Origin: Paramarasmius palmivorus
Lineage: Eukaryota > Basidiomycota > Agaricomycetes > Agaricales > Marasmiaceae
Length of the DNA stretch: 64,000 bases
Reading direction: 5' to 3'
Assembly: GCA_037176845.1 (NCBI GenBank)
Contig: JAYKXP010000011.1
Coordinates: 682,001 to 746,000 of the forward strand
Part shown: piece after piece, positions 10,840 to 20,991 of the stretch
Position numbering within the stretch: the stretch's first letter is position 1
How the letters are laid out: every line of letters starts with the position of its first letter
Made by a program: the position numbers and the translations under genes
Notes under the pieces: model-generated
The model's input: only the letters and a program-made list of their open reading frames with translations
The model's database searches: none
Told to the model about the DNA's origin: nothing

Positions 10840-12146
10840 ACCAGATCTCGAACACAAACACTTCCTCTCTGGACACCACCTCAGAAACGTCTCTGAGCCA
10901 GTGATAAGTTCCTCACTACCATATCTTGCGCCACTGCCACGCTGGTATTCGTGCTCGAAACATACCCTCTCCAATCGTGGCACGCACCGCTACAATACTT
11001 GATCAAACTCTTCGTAGTGCAACGGAACGGGGAGAACGGGAATTTGGATGACAGAGAGATGTTGGTCACGGTGGGGCTGAGCAAAGTTTAAAAAGCAAGA
11101 ATGAAACGGGTGTAAAGTATCGTTTTCAATCTTGGACAACGAGTGAGTTTTCTATATGGGAAGGAAAGAAATGGCTGCGGCGTACTTTGATACGAGTGTG
11201 TTCCCAGATATTCCTCTCGCATGAGACGGCGCTTCAAACATATCAGATCCTTGCCTAGATAGGTCAACATTTGCCCGATTGCCTTCCATCTCGCGAAGGG
11301 TTGTCCTCAGGCAGCCACGTTCCCTCGGTATCCGAGCTCTCGTCTGGATCTTCAAATTCCAGCTCCTCGAGGCAGTAAAAGCCTAATCTATCCTGCACCA
11401 AATGGGAAAACGCCACAGTGTCGACCGTGAGGGCTCGTATATGGGTCGATAAGCGAGTTCTAGATGCGGATTCATATTTCTTGATGCGAATTTTCCTACA
11501 TTTCAATGTCTCTAGCCCAGGCCCAAACGCTTCCAACACCTTGTTGAAGTGGCTTGGAGAGATAAACGTCATCTTCCACAAATCTAGTGTGGTTACTCCT
11601 CTGAACCCAGAAAGATTGTATAGGATGCCGCAATCAAGTGGGAGTAGCCATTCGTATGGGTGGTCGTGAACACTGGGCCTGATGTAGATGGTATCAACGC
11701 CTTTGAGGACTCTTGCGCACCATCGGAGGTGGACATCATCGAAAATGGTGGTGAAAGTCAACAGTGACAGAGAACTCTTTGATTCTGTCCAAAGCGATAC
11801 TGTAAAGAGGCGAAGAGTAGATTGTTCGAAGGGTGTTGAGACAGTGAGCCTTGGGATGCTTAAATTTGACATGACTCCAAAGATGTTTTCGGGTCGGGTA
11901 TAGCCATGCTCTAGATATCAAGGCGCAGCTAAGGAGATCAGAAAGTGGTTCTCTCCTGTCAGGTTGGGAAGCTATGAGGTGTAGGATTATTTGCTTGATT
12001 ATCTCGTGCGTGAGATGAGGTGCAGGTCGTCTGACTCTGATTTGGTTCGTGAGCGATGCTATGAGTTCCCATATTTCGAGAGCAACGACGCAGAGAACGA
12101 TTGAGAACAGGCGAGTCGAAACCTCGACGATTCCGATTCTCTTCAT
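10840..12146 (-). pseudogene. Membrane-anchored F-box protein, copy 2 (pseudogene)
   Basis: This is a paralogue of the gene next to it. The N-terminus is preserved: MKRIGIV start, hydrophobic helix, F-box with APHLTHEIIKQIILHLIAS and SCALISRAWLYPTRKHLW. Three lesions are visible against the paralogues. A 1-base frameshift lies at about 11740-11745, between VDFHHHF and DDVHLRWCARVLKG. A second frameshift at about 11300 separates GTWLPED from FARWKAIGQ. A TAG stop at 10990-10992 falls inside the block FDQVL-stop-RCVPRLERVCFE, where relatives have Glu or Lys. The C-terminal motif has decayed to LRWCPERKCLC followed by diverged sequence. It is the oldest-looking member of the family here. Confidence 0.75.
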
Positions 12147-12831
12147 GGGGCGGTCTCAGCGCCAACCCAGCGAGTGCCACGTTCAGAATGCATAGAACCA
12201 AGTACAGGAGGATATCTACATAACGGTTCGAGTAAAATCAGTAGAGATTATAACTTGAATGTCAGATACTCACCGAAGAGGTGCCTTGCTGGGTTGAGGG
12301 GACTTGGTAAAAGGAAAGTTCAAAGGTGTCACAGTTACGCGATTCTGCTCTCCAACCATCACCATGCATCTCCCAACGTTCCTCCATCGTCACCGCAGTA
12401 TCGTCTTGACTATTTTACTCGCAACTAAAAATATGGACGCATTGAGACGCCCCTCGTCGCAGATGACTCGAGTAGCTCCGGCAGAACGTCAAGAATATCG
12501 GATTAGAATGCATTCAACGGAACGATGGGGATATGTACGAGGCTTGGACAAGGCCAAGTAAGAAGGCGGGCTTCAACAGAGGACCTTGTGAAAACAAAGT
12601 CTTTCCTTCAACCGCTTGACTCAGTTCTTCTCTTTTAGATTGCTCTTTTTGGGCTATGTAGAGAATACGTTTGGACCAAGGAAGCTTGATCGCAGTACGT
12701 TTTCAATACAAATACATTCCCTTTCCTGGTCCACAGTTGATTCACTCACTCGTCGTTTTAGCATTGGTCTTCTGACGTTCCCAGGCTCACCGCTCATCCT
12801 GGGTTACTTATGACTCGACCAGACTCGACCT
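12147..12831. other. Intergenic between F-box pseudogene and cullin-like gene 1
   Basis: No supported gene. Short plus frames such as 12616-12813 lack domains. Confidence 0.3.
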
Positions 12832-12906
12832 AGCTTGGAAAAGGTGGGTGCCGCAAGCCGTATTCACCTTTGATAGTAATCTCATATGTTGACAGTGACT
12901 CACGCT
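12832..12906 (+). promoter_or_regulatory. Conserved promoter block of cullin-like gene 1
   Basis: About 55-130 bp upstream of the start codon the sequence AGCTTGGAAAAGGTGGGTG, then CCTTTGAT, AATCTCA and GACAGTGACTCACG occurs. The same ordered blocks, with AGCTTAGAAAAGGTGGGTG, lie at 58332-58393 (minus orientation), the same distance upstream of cullin-like gene 3. Retention of non-coding order in both copies points to shared regulation or a recent duplication that included the promoter. Confidence 0.5.
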
Positions 12907-12959
12907 GGAGCTTCTATATTACAGTATACCATCCACCAATCTAACTTTCTACCACAACA

Positions 12960-13793
12960 ATGCCCCGAAAGCCTCCATCCATATCTCCGCCCTTTGAAGA
13001 GCTCTGGAGAGACATCGTATTTCCCCTGGACCAGTTCTTCAAGGGGCCAACGACCGACTCTTCCGCTCTCGACACCCAATCGTACATGAAAGCAACCTAC
13101 GCATGCTTCAACCTATGCACCTCCCAACCGCATTCCTCAGACGCGTCTTCACTAAAACTACAGAATCCAGAACTAGCGCGTCCCTTCAGAACCACGGAAC
13201 GAACAGGGATCGCCGACGACGGGCCTGAATTGCATGAACCCCGAGAACACAAATGCCTGTTCTTTTACGAAAAACTGGATTCGTATTTCGCCGAACACGC
13301 ACGTAGCCTCCGACCCCAAAACACCGATACACTAGACATCCGCCACCTCGTCGGAAACTACCAAACCTACGCTGCAGCGGTGAAGAAAGCCGACAGGGTG
13401 TTGAACTACTTTAACCGGCACCTTGTAGAAAGGTGGCGAGATGAGGGAAAGGGTGGCTTCAAGATTAACCGTGATTCACAGGGGAAGCTTACAGAGAAGA
13501 CGGAGAATAGAGCTGTACCGTGGGGGTACGAAGAAGGTGGTGGGAATATTGAAGATATTCAGGGATACGCGGAGGCTGGCTCGAAGCTCATGACCGTTGT
13601 GTCGGTCAATGCGACTGGTCTCCGTAGGTTTAGGACGGAGGTTGTTGAGGTGCTCGACTTGGAGGTTGCATTGGGGCGCGAGATGGCTGAATCAGAGAAA
13701 GAAGAGGTGGTGAATATGTTGAAGCAGATCGGGTTCCCACCGAATCATCGTTGGCGAAAGATGTTGCAAATTACGGAAAACCAAGTCACATAG
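12960..13793 (+). CDS. Truncated cullin-like protein 1 (cullin N-terminal repeats only, intact)
   Basis: Single-exon, 277 residues. The pattern follows the N-terminal repeat region of cullins: FEELWRDIVFPLDQFF at the start, YMKATYACFNLCTS about 45 residues in, a FYEKLDSYFAEHA helix, a spacer, then LVGNYQTYAAAVKKADRVLNY and FNRHLVERWRDEGKGG. The last corresponds to the conserved YLNR...DEG stretch of cullin repeat 1-2. In real cullins this part binds Skp1/F-box adaptors. The cullin-homology and neddylation domains that bind the RING subunit are absent, since cullins are usually over 700 residues. The protein ends KQIGFPPNHRWRKML, a signature repeated in its relatives at 57.5 and 59.2 kb. An adaptor-binding decoy or competitor is inferred. 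Homology is motif-based. Confidence 0.65.
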   Translation: MPRKPPSISPPFEELWRDIVFPLDQFFKGPTTDSSALDTQSYMKATYACFNLCTSQPHSSDASSLKLQNPELARPFRTTERTGIADDGPELHEPREHKCLFFYEKLDSYFAEHARSLRPQNTDTLDIRHLVGNYQTYAAAVKKADRVLNYFNRHLVERWRDEGKGGFKINRDSQGKLTEKTENRAVPWGYEEGGGNIEDIQGYAEAGSKLMTVVSVNATGLRRFRTEVVEVLDLEVALGREMAESEKEEVVNMLKQIGFPPNHRWRKMLQITENQVT

Positions 13794-13840
13794 GCTTTGT
13801 ACGCAAATACACGAATACAAAACTTGGTTTGGAACAAAAC

Positions 13841-16800
13841 TCAAGCCGAGAATACTGGGAATTCACTGATCCTCAATTTGGTAGACTGGAAATTTTCATG
13901 TTCGTTCAGTAACAAGGTATCGTACTGAGTTGTTGCGACTTACGCCGTACGGGGTCAACTTGATGGTCCTTACATCGCCAACGCATCGCGGGTTCTGAGG
14001 TGGAGGAGCTGCGAACGTTTGTCCTGCTTCCTTCCACTGAATAGGGCAGGCTGAAACTTCAATTGCCACTGGTGGAAGGTTCGAATCGTATATGGGAGAC
14101 GGAAGCTTGCCATCAGCGGGCGGAGAGCTGACAAACTTGAACGTGGACGGATCGATGGCGAATTGCCAATCCGAGGTGGCGTCAAATTGATAGTCTGCAG
14201 CTCTTGGTTCGTCCGGATCGGCTTTAAGGATGTGAGAGTTGTATGAGACTGCAAAAGATTAGATACGGTGGATAACACTAGAAGGATTCGACGTACTGTC
14301 AAGGGCATAGTGAAGAGGTCCACGATGGACAGCAATTGAGCCATGCAAACGAGCCTCGGTCGTGATTTGAGGAGTAAGATTGAGGATGATCGTAGTCTTT
14401 CCAGATGAAATCGAGAACGATTGTAGTCCGTTCGTCGGCTTCAAGGGTTGTTGTGTAGCTCCGTTGATAGAGAATGTTCCGCCAGCGACCCAACTTGGGA
14501 TACGAACAAAGTGCGTATAGCTGGAGCCCGCATTGATTGTTGTGGTGACAACATCACTGAAAGGATACAATGTGTCTACATTCACGGACACCTTGTTATC
14601 TGTGCAGGGCCAATGTAGTCAGAAGGAAAGCAGAAAAGATAGCGTCGAGTGCTTACTTCCAGACAGTGTAGTCTCGACTTGCAAAGGACCGTGATAGACT
14701 TGAATGAGGGAGCTACGATCATTTGTCGTCAAGAAAGAATGAGTGATGAATTTAGGCCAGCCCTGGGGGTGATTCACGGTACAACACCTATTCAATCGTC
14801 AAGCTGTGTACTACTCGATTTTGAGGGGACATACGGGTAATATGGTTCGAGTCCAAACACGTTAGCGTATGGTCTAAAGCGTGGATGAACTCCAACAGAA
14901 ACACACATGGTACAATCAGTCTTACCCATCAACGTAAAACGGGTTCCTGTTCAACCCTGTCAGTGCGGCACGACTACAGGCGCAAAGAAACGCGTACGGT
15001 GTCATATTTCGAGAAGCTATCTGGTTTTGTTGCTGGTTGTACTGATGCGCCCAATGATCTGTTCAGAAGCGATTCACTTGGCAGTTCAGCGTCAGAAGCG
15101 CAGAGCCTACCTGCAGTGATAGTAGCAGGTAGAGCGTTGTAGGCCGTCTTTTCCGCCTTTAAAGTCGTCATTAGCTTGGGGAAACGGCCTCGCGGCGTTG
15201 CCACGAACTTTGTCCAGATACTTGAGATCTCCCATGATTTGGAATAAGTACGAATTTCTATTAGGCTGTTAGGGACGATTAAGACATTTACATTCTTTTG
15301 AACTCACGAAAACATCATTTCCTATAGCAGAACGAACAATTATTGAGACTGTAGATCGCGCGCACACAAGGCAGAGAACATACCACCACCGAGCATAGTT
15401 CTGACCTGCACAACTGTCAGCCTCCAATTGGAATGTGAAGTTGTCGTTTCGTACCCTCGAGTGGCTTCTAGTCCCGCCAAATACTCGTCTGCGGAAAAGG
15501 CTCCAGAAGGTCGTCCATGATACTTGTATAATAGATCCCATCCTTCACTTGTCCTTGTAAGGTCTAGTACAAGACCGTTAGACACAACACGATCAGTAAA
15601 TCAATATGTATATCGTACCGCTCTCATTGTGGGTGAAACGCCAAGCAGCTGGCAATGCCTTGATCCCTTCAGCAAGGTTGACACCATGCCACTAAGTTGA
15701 TGTATTCTGGTGTGAGCAATGAAAAGAAAGTGCAGAGTAATCTGCTCACCGATAGGACATAGCCCGTGGGATTCTGGAGTGTATCAACTGATGTCCTTGT
15801 CACAAATAAGGCCCATGATTGTCCTTAGCCACCCACCTGCAATTGTTGGGAAGTTCTGGTTACCAGGTCAGTATTACCTTTCTCAACATACTAATACTGT
15901 CGAATACCTTGGTGGTGAATACCTCTTCCCAAGGAACTCCGGCATACTTGACTTGCTTCATTGTATCGATTAGGAGGTCCTCCTTCCCGTTCGGATGATT
16001 GTCATACAGCCTATCGGGCATTTAGTATTCCATGTATAGCATAACAGCAGGGACACAGACCACTCCAAGCTCATAACGAAGTCCGCCCATCGCGTTTGCG
16101 TCCAAATTTCCATACCTTGCCCATTGTGCAGCATGGTATTTGCAACTTGGACGAACTTGTGTAGCGCATTGACGACCTTGTCGGTTTGCGAAGGATCGTA
16201 CTCTACCATCTGGATGGCACCGAACATGAAGGGGTATCTAGGTGGTTAGGTTAGTCCTAAACTTTGCAATGAAGGAGTTCCGGATATCTACCTTCCCCAG
16301 AGGTATCTGGGAAACTGAGATTGGTCAGTTTTCCCAGCCTCAGGACCGAGCCATCCTCCTTCCTCTTGATGTTCAATCACGTAGTCCAGGAACTCTTGCG
16401 CCTTGTTGAAGATGACATCATGGTTTGCGAGGACAGAAGCAGGAACGGCTGCATTCTGAGCATACAACAATGAGTGAGAGCACATGCAACAATGTGACTT
16501 GACTTACAAACCAATAGCTACCCGCTACAGAATATAATCAACGGATTAGACCGAGACCTTTGAGCGCCTTGATGTGAGCGAGTACCTTCTTCAAGAGTAG
16601 AGTACCGAGAAGGCCCTCCAACCCAATCCGTTTTGGAAACACTTTGCACCGTGATCAGTGTCAAAATCAAGGTCAGTTAAGATGACGCACTAGTCAAAGA
16701 ACTCATGCTCGTGACCACCAAGGCCGTTCATTTGAACATCAAGCTATTTGAGCGTTCAAGTGCCAGTAAGTCTAGATTTAGGGTAAAACATTGGTTGAGC

Positions 16801-16999
16801 AAACCTGATCTGCGAGCCATCCTAGAGGTCGAACGTTGCCCAGAGGAAGAGTATTATACTTCTTGGGAAGAACTGAGGATATCCGTCAGTCCACGCCTTA
16901 ATCACCATGGTCCGACGAAAAGCACTTACGACCACTTTGACCATAGGCTCCCGAAAGTATCCCGAACGCGTAAGCAAGCGCTAGGGGAACGTTTGCCAT
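13841..16999 (-). CDS. GH127-family glycosidase (beta-L-arabinofuranosidase-like, DUF1680), secreted
   Basis: Minus-strand gene with about 18 short exons. The first is 16999-16930, then 16872-16805, 16743-16691, 16641-16586, 16524-16508, 16455-16292, 16237-16061 and 16010-15908, and the last is 13885-13841. The start gives a signal peptide (MANVPLALAYAFGILSGAYG). Joined exons yield family blocks in order: LPLGNVRPLGWLADQ, GGHEHEFFDYVSKTDW, YSTLEEAGSYWFN, GWLGPE, FPRYLWGRYPFMFG, SWHGVNLAEGIKALPAAWRF, EMMFSNSYLFQIMGDLKYL, AEKTAYNALPAT, AHQYNQQQNQ, ANVFGLEPYYPCCTVN and HPQGWPKF, then the beta-sandwich with FVRIPSWVAGG and VHRGPLHYAL. The paired cysteines of YPCCTVN match the nucleophile/zinc cysteines known for GH127. 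The exon that should carry the Glu-x-Cys zinc ligands (about 15400-15470) could not be resolved cleanly, so activity is not certain. Confidence 0.82.
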
Positions 17000-17598
17000 G
17001 ATAGTATCCTGCGCCTCCCTCTCCGGTTTCCGAGCTCTCTTTTATGTTCTCGAGGTCGAACCTGCGTCGGCCCGGACTTTGAAGATCCTCATGGTACGTG
17101 TGTTCCAGTATTATCGAAGACCGAATGCGACGATTTGCTTTCGTCCATCGTGACTGTGATATTGATAATGAGAAGCTTTCGTCAAGTGGTTTGAATTGAT
17201 AAATGCTAGGAAGTGGAGTCTATAGAGATCTTCGGGGGACGAGGCTTCTTCAAGATAGGACCACGAGGAGGTTCCTGGACGTTTTGTTGAGAAAGCAGCC
17301 GGTCTTATGAGACCATGTTTTCATAATCTTCCGGTATCGCATGGTGCAGCGCTAGAGTAGATTGACAAGGTCAATCGGAAGAACAAGTGATAAGTGTCCA
17401 AAATTCGTACCTTTCCATTCCCGAGGTCATAAGCTACGATCACTGTCGCGTTCTTGCATGATTTGAAGGCAGTAATCCTAATAGTGAGAATACCGAATTC
17501 GAGATGATGATGGTGGTTATAAGGTAAGTCAAGCGCGCCAAGAATCAACGAACTACAGGCCGCAATCGAGAACTCGGGGCAGACGCTGAACGAAAATC
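17000..17598. other. Flank of the KDZ element with a possible kinase-like gene fragment
   Basis: This is the promoter side of the GH127 gene. On the minus strand at about 17330-17450 a short frame reads NGKVRILDTYHLF, close to NGKVRIIDNFHLF of the kinase-like gene at 8.1 kb. No other exon of that gene could be found next to it, so it is at best a relic. Otherwise nothing is recognised. Confidence 0.25.
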
Positions 17599-18724
17599 CC
17601 ACAAATACATGTGAGCACTTGAGGAAAAAAAATGTGGGCCTGCCCACATTCTCACGCATTGAACCCCCAGCAATAACGTAGAGACAAATAAATAAAATAT
17701 TTTTGTGGGCGCTTGTACGATTTGATGACTTAAGATCACGCGGACGGTTCCAAGGAACTGTGATCAACCATGAGTCGCTCACTGCGGTTCTTGACAACTG
17801 TCATTCCTCAGCAATGTAAGGTCACTCTGGCTCAGGTATGTTAGCAGTTATCACATTTAAGAGTCGATTCTCATGACCATTTGCTCGAAGATCAGGTTTA
17901 GGAGGACAGTTCTATGAAACCGTCACTGACGCGGACGGTTCTCCAGAACTACCTCCCTGGTCACGAAGGTGGTACGGTTCTCTACAACTGTGAGTACGAA
18001 ATCACCTCGGCTATCGACCACTCTCTTATTTGCACCCTCAAAGCTCGTATATATCGCTCTCCGATCTCCGAAACTAATATGGGCCACAGTTCTGCAGAAC
18101 TGTGCTAGGTCTCAGAGGACGGATACGGTTCTGTAGAACCGTCGTCTGAGTGGAGGAGCTGGTACAGTTCTCTACAACTGTGAGTCGTCCATGATAGATC
18201 TTGTTGTATTTGGCTGACCATTCACCGTAGAGATCACGTCTACCAACACTTCGCCCCATTCCCAGCCACGGTTCTCCAGAACCGTCCCTTGGTTCCAACA
18301 CCTGCCGCAGTTCCTGAGAACCGTACTCACATTCAGACATTGAGTACGGTTCTGTAGAACCATGACAGGTCGCTGACTTTGTCCGAGGAAACGTCATATA
18401 TTCGATCAACCAATCCCACGACATGCAACTCTATGACCTCCAAAACAAGATATGGCCCACGGTTCTGTAGAACTATGTCAGGCCTAGAAGAACAGCCACA
18501 GTTCTCTAGCACTGCCCTCCGAGTTGAACAGGTGGTACGGTTCCCGACAACTGTGAGTACGATATTTTCGCGAATGTCGTATTCAGCTCAGATTCATCAT
18601 AGAACACAAGTAAACCCCAGCTTCGGACCTCTGACTTTGCACGGTTCTGTAGAACCATGCTCAGCCTCTGAACTCAGGCGCGGTTCATGAGAACTGTACG
18701 GTACGCGACCCACGGTTCTGGAGA
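17599..18724. repeat. Left terminal inverted repeat of the KDZ element
   Basis: Inverted copy of 34385-35511. It opens with a poly-A tract and a palindrome (ATGTGGGC-CT-GCCCACAT at about 17630) and carries about 17 short palindromes of the type ACGGTTCT-N2-AGAACCGT. Confidence 0.9.
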
Positions 18725-19130
18725 GCTACGAGAAACTACTATGAACCCACACGAACGGATTTGTGTTGACCTGCTACACCCTTGCTATGCGACTCTCTGA
18801 CCCCTCAAGAGACTATATGAGCCACGGTTTCCTAGAACTGTGCTCGACCCACCAGTACCGACACGGTTCTACAGAACTGTTCTACAAGCTGAACCACCGG
18901 CACGGTTCCCTACAACTGTGAGTAAGAGCTTCTCGAGAACGTAGTATTTGGCTTATATCTCACCACAGAGATTGCGTACACCAACAATACCGGCTTTCTA
19001 CCTATTAACGGCTCTGTAGAACCATATACAGTGCAGAGGTTATTCACGGTTCCTGAGAACCGCGCTTGCACTCACACGCGACCTACAGTTCTTGAGAACC
19101 ATGCCCCGCCCATGGTTCGGTCAAACAGTC
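17740..19130. repeat. Left subterminal palindrome array
   Basis: About 23 dispersed copies of an 18-20 bp palindrome with consensus ACGGTTCTNNAGAACCGT occur, for example at 18126, 18268, 18345, 18458 and 18640, with variants such as ACAGTTCTCTACAACTGT at 17978 and 18162. Spacing is mostly 35-110 bp. The first 17 lie inside the terminal repeat and six more lie between 18820 and 19110. Such subterminal arrays are typical transposase-binding regions in large DNA transposons. Confidence 0.8.
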
Positions 19131-19177
19131 ACTTGTCACGGATCAGTGACATTGTGATTCCTTCAAGTTCAACTCTC

Positions 19178-20513
19178 ATGGACAACAGCGTTGAGCAGCC
19201 TGTGCTTAGCGGTAGGAGCTGACACCTACTCAGTCTCCACATCTAATATAGCTTGCTCTAGATCGGGAAGGTACTCTCATAGACATATCAAATGATTCAA
19301 TCCGCCAGGAAGCCTCGCGTCTCCGGGCATTTTTGAGCAGTGAGTGTAGCTTCTGTCTTTACCTCTGAGTCTACTAACAAAATTTGCGTTCCCAGGTGTT
19401 CATTGGCACGGCGGTAAAGTGCGGCACCATCAAGAAATGGTTAAACACCATTTAGATCAGATGGATCACGCTGTTACAGGAGCGGAGGAAGCACTCGGTT
19501 CGTTTTCATTCTATATTTCCCCACTATTATGACGACTGTATGGATAGATTCACTCCTGAAGCATGTATCAGCACTCACCCTCGCTCCCGACGACGATTCC
19601 GACCGTAGAGAATCCTATGTTACCGCCAATTCTCGACCTCCTTCTCGACCCAAATCAACCCTAAGCGATTATGCCGACGAAGCGTACGACAAGCTGGTAC
19701 AGTCGGTCCTGCTCACGCCAAATGGGACTCACGTTGCTCTTGCCCACGAAGATGCCGCAATGGCCAGTCCCTCCGTACCGAACCAGTCTCAAACTCCTGA
19801 CACCTTGCCTATTGCTGGCCCCTCAGAGCCACTCTTTCAATCGTTTTCTCCCTCATCTCCTCTTGCTCCATACGCATACAAGGGCCCTCTGCCGGCCTTT
19901 GCCTCTCCTGGTGCCAGCATATCCATTGGTACACCCTCCACGTCGTCTCAACCTACCCGGAGCCAGTCTCCCAAAAAGGAAATCCAATCCAACACTGGCT
20001 TTGTCTCCGGACGGTCTAGACTCCGGAATGGTGTATTCATTGTCCTCAGCGACAACAACGACGAGCAAGCGGTCTATAGCACCTGGTCAGTCTTAGTCTT
20101 TGCTGAAATGCTGTATCATTGTCACTAACTGTTAGCTCAGGGCGAAAGCCAACACGGCCAGGAGATACGACAAGAATATCTCCTTGTTATCGTACAGTAC
20201 CAACGAAGAGGCTCAACAAGCCATAGCAGGATATGTTCGTTCTAGGCTAATTATATACCTGCATGACAATGCCTATGAAAACGCCTGGTTTACTGTCTTG
20301 AAGGGCCGCCAGCCCACCACATGTCAGCGGTATGTCTTGGTATCCCCACGCCCATCCCGTCTGATTAATTTTCTCGTGCCCAGAGACGGCCTGCTAAAGG
20401 CTATAGGGAAAGACTATCTGAAAGAACTGGGTCCCGATGACATTGTACCAGCTTTTACTGAAGAGGATGCCATTTCTATTTACCACGAACGTAACAACAT
20501 GTATGAAGACTGA
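19178..20513 (+). CDS. Two-domain viroplasmin/RNase H1 N-terminal-like protein (KDZ cargo)
   Basis: Six exons (19178-19211, 19262-19339, 19396-19497, 19548-20085, 20141-20329, 20384-20513) join in frame to 356 residues. An in-frame ATG at 19112 is an alternative start. The centre is Ser/Pro/Thr-rich and disordered. The C-terminus has two segments that look like viroplasmin (RNase H1 N-terminal, RNA:DNA-hybrid-binding) modules. The first is GVFIVLSDNNDEQAVYSTWAKANT followed by LLSYSTNEEAQQAI. The second is AWFTVLKGRQPTTCQRDGLLKAIG followed by FTEEDAISIYHER. The match is to the fold pattern (strand, GR/P loop, W or GL helix start, T-EEA helix). No RNase H catalytic domain follows. Such domains usually bind hybrids or dsRNA. 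A role in element mobility or silencing escape is inference. Confidence 0.55.
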
Positions 20514-20991
20514 GCTACCAAATGTATCTAAATCCTCTGTCTATCCCTAAGTACATATTGTGTTGAAAACTGAATTCACGAACGTCGGACGAGGAGAATC
20601 AACAAAGCACACGTGCGCTAATGACTTTGATGTGACCTGTGACAAACCTCCGAATCACGCCGTGACTCTCACCATTCCCTCTCGTCTCCAAGGAGGACAG
20701 TTCCAGAGACCTGTCCTCCTTGGGTCCATAGCAAGTTGTGGCAACCACCCTTCATCCAGTCCCCGATATTCGTAAATCTTCTAACCTACTTCCATGCCCT
20801 TGTCTTATGCTAAGCCCTCGTCTCTAGGTTGCCAGTAAAGCGAGATGTTCACGGTATCGCAGTTACAACAGCGCGCGGTTCTTAGGAACTGTCAACTGGT
20901 ATTGACTTCAGAATTCGGACTCTACCATTACCCTACTAACTCTACTGCCAATAGTGCTCCGAACAAGTACCCCCGCCTGTCTAACCCGCAT
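20514..20991. other. Non-coding spacer inside the KDZ element
   Basis: No gene is seen. Two isolated copies of the element's palindrome-like motif occur at about 20697 and 20870. Confidence 0.35.

Noticed and set aside
14259..14591. Separate small genes from each long ORF in 13.9-16.5 kb
   Set aside because: They are exons of one GH127 gene joined by short GT-AG introns in consistent phase.
18379..18690. ORFs inside the KDZ terminal repeats (and mirror ORFs at 34419-34730 and 34685-35035)
   Set aside because: They arise from the palindrome array, appear symmetrically in both arms and on both strands, and have no domain.
17600..18700. CRISPR-like array from the regularly spaced palindromes
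   Set aside because: Repeats are degenerate palindromes with uneven spacing in a eukaryotic transposon end. No Cas genes or uniform spacers.
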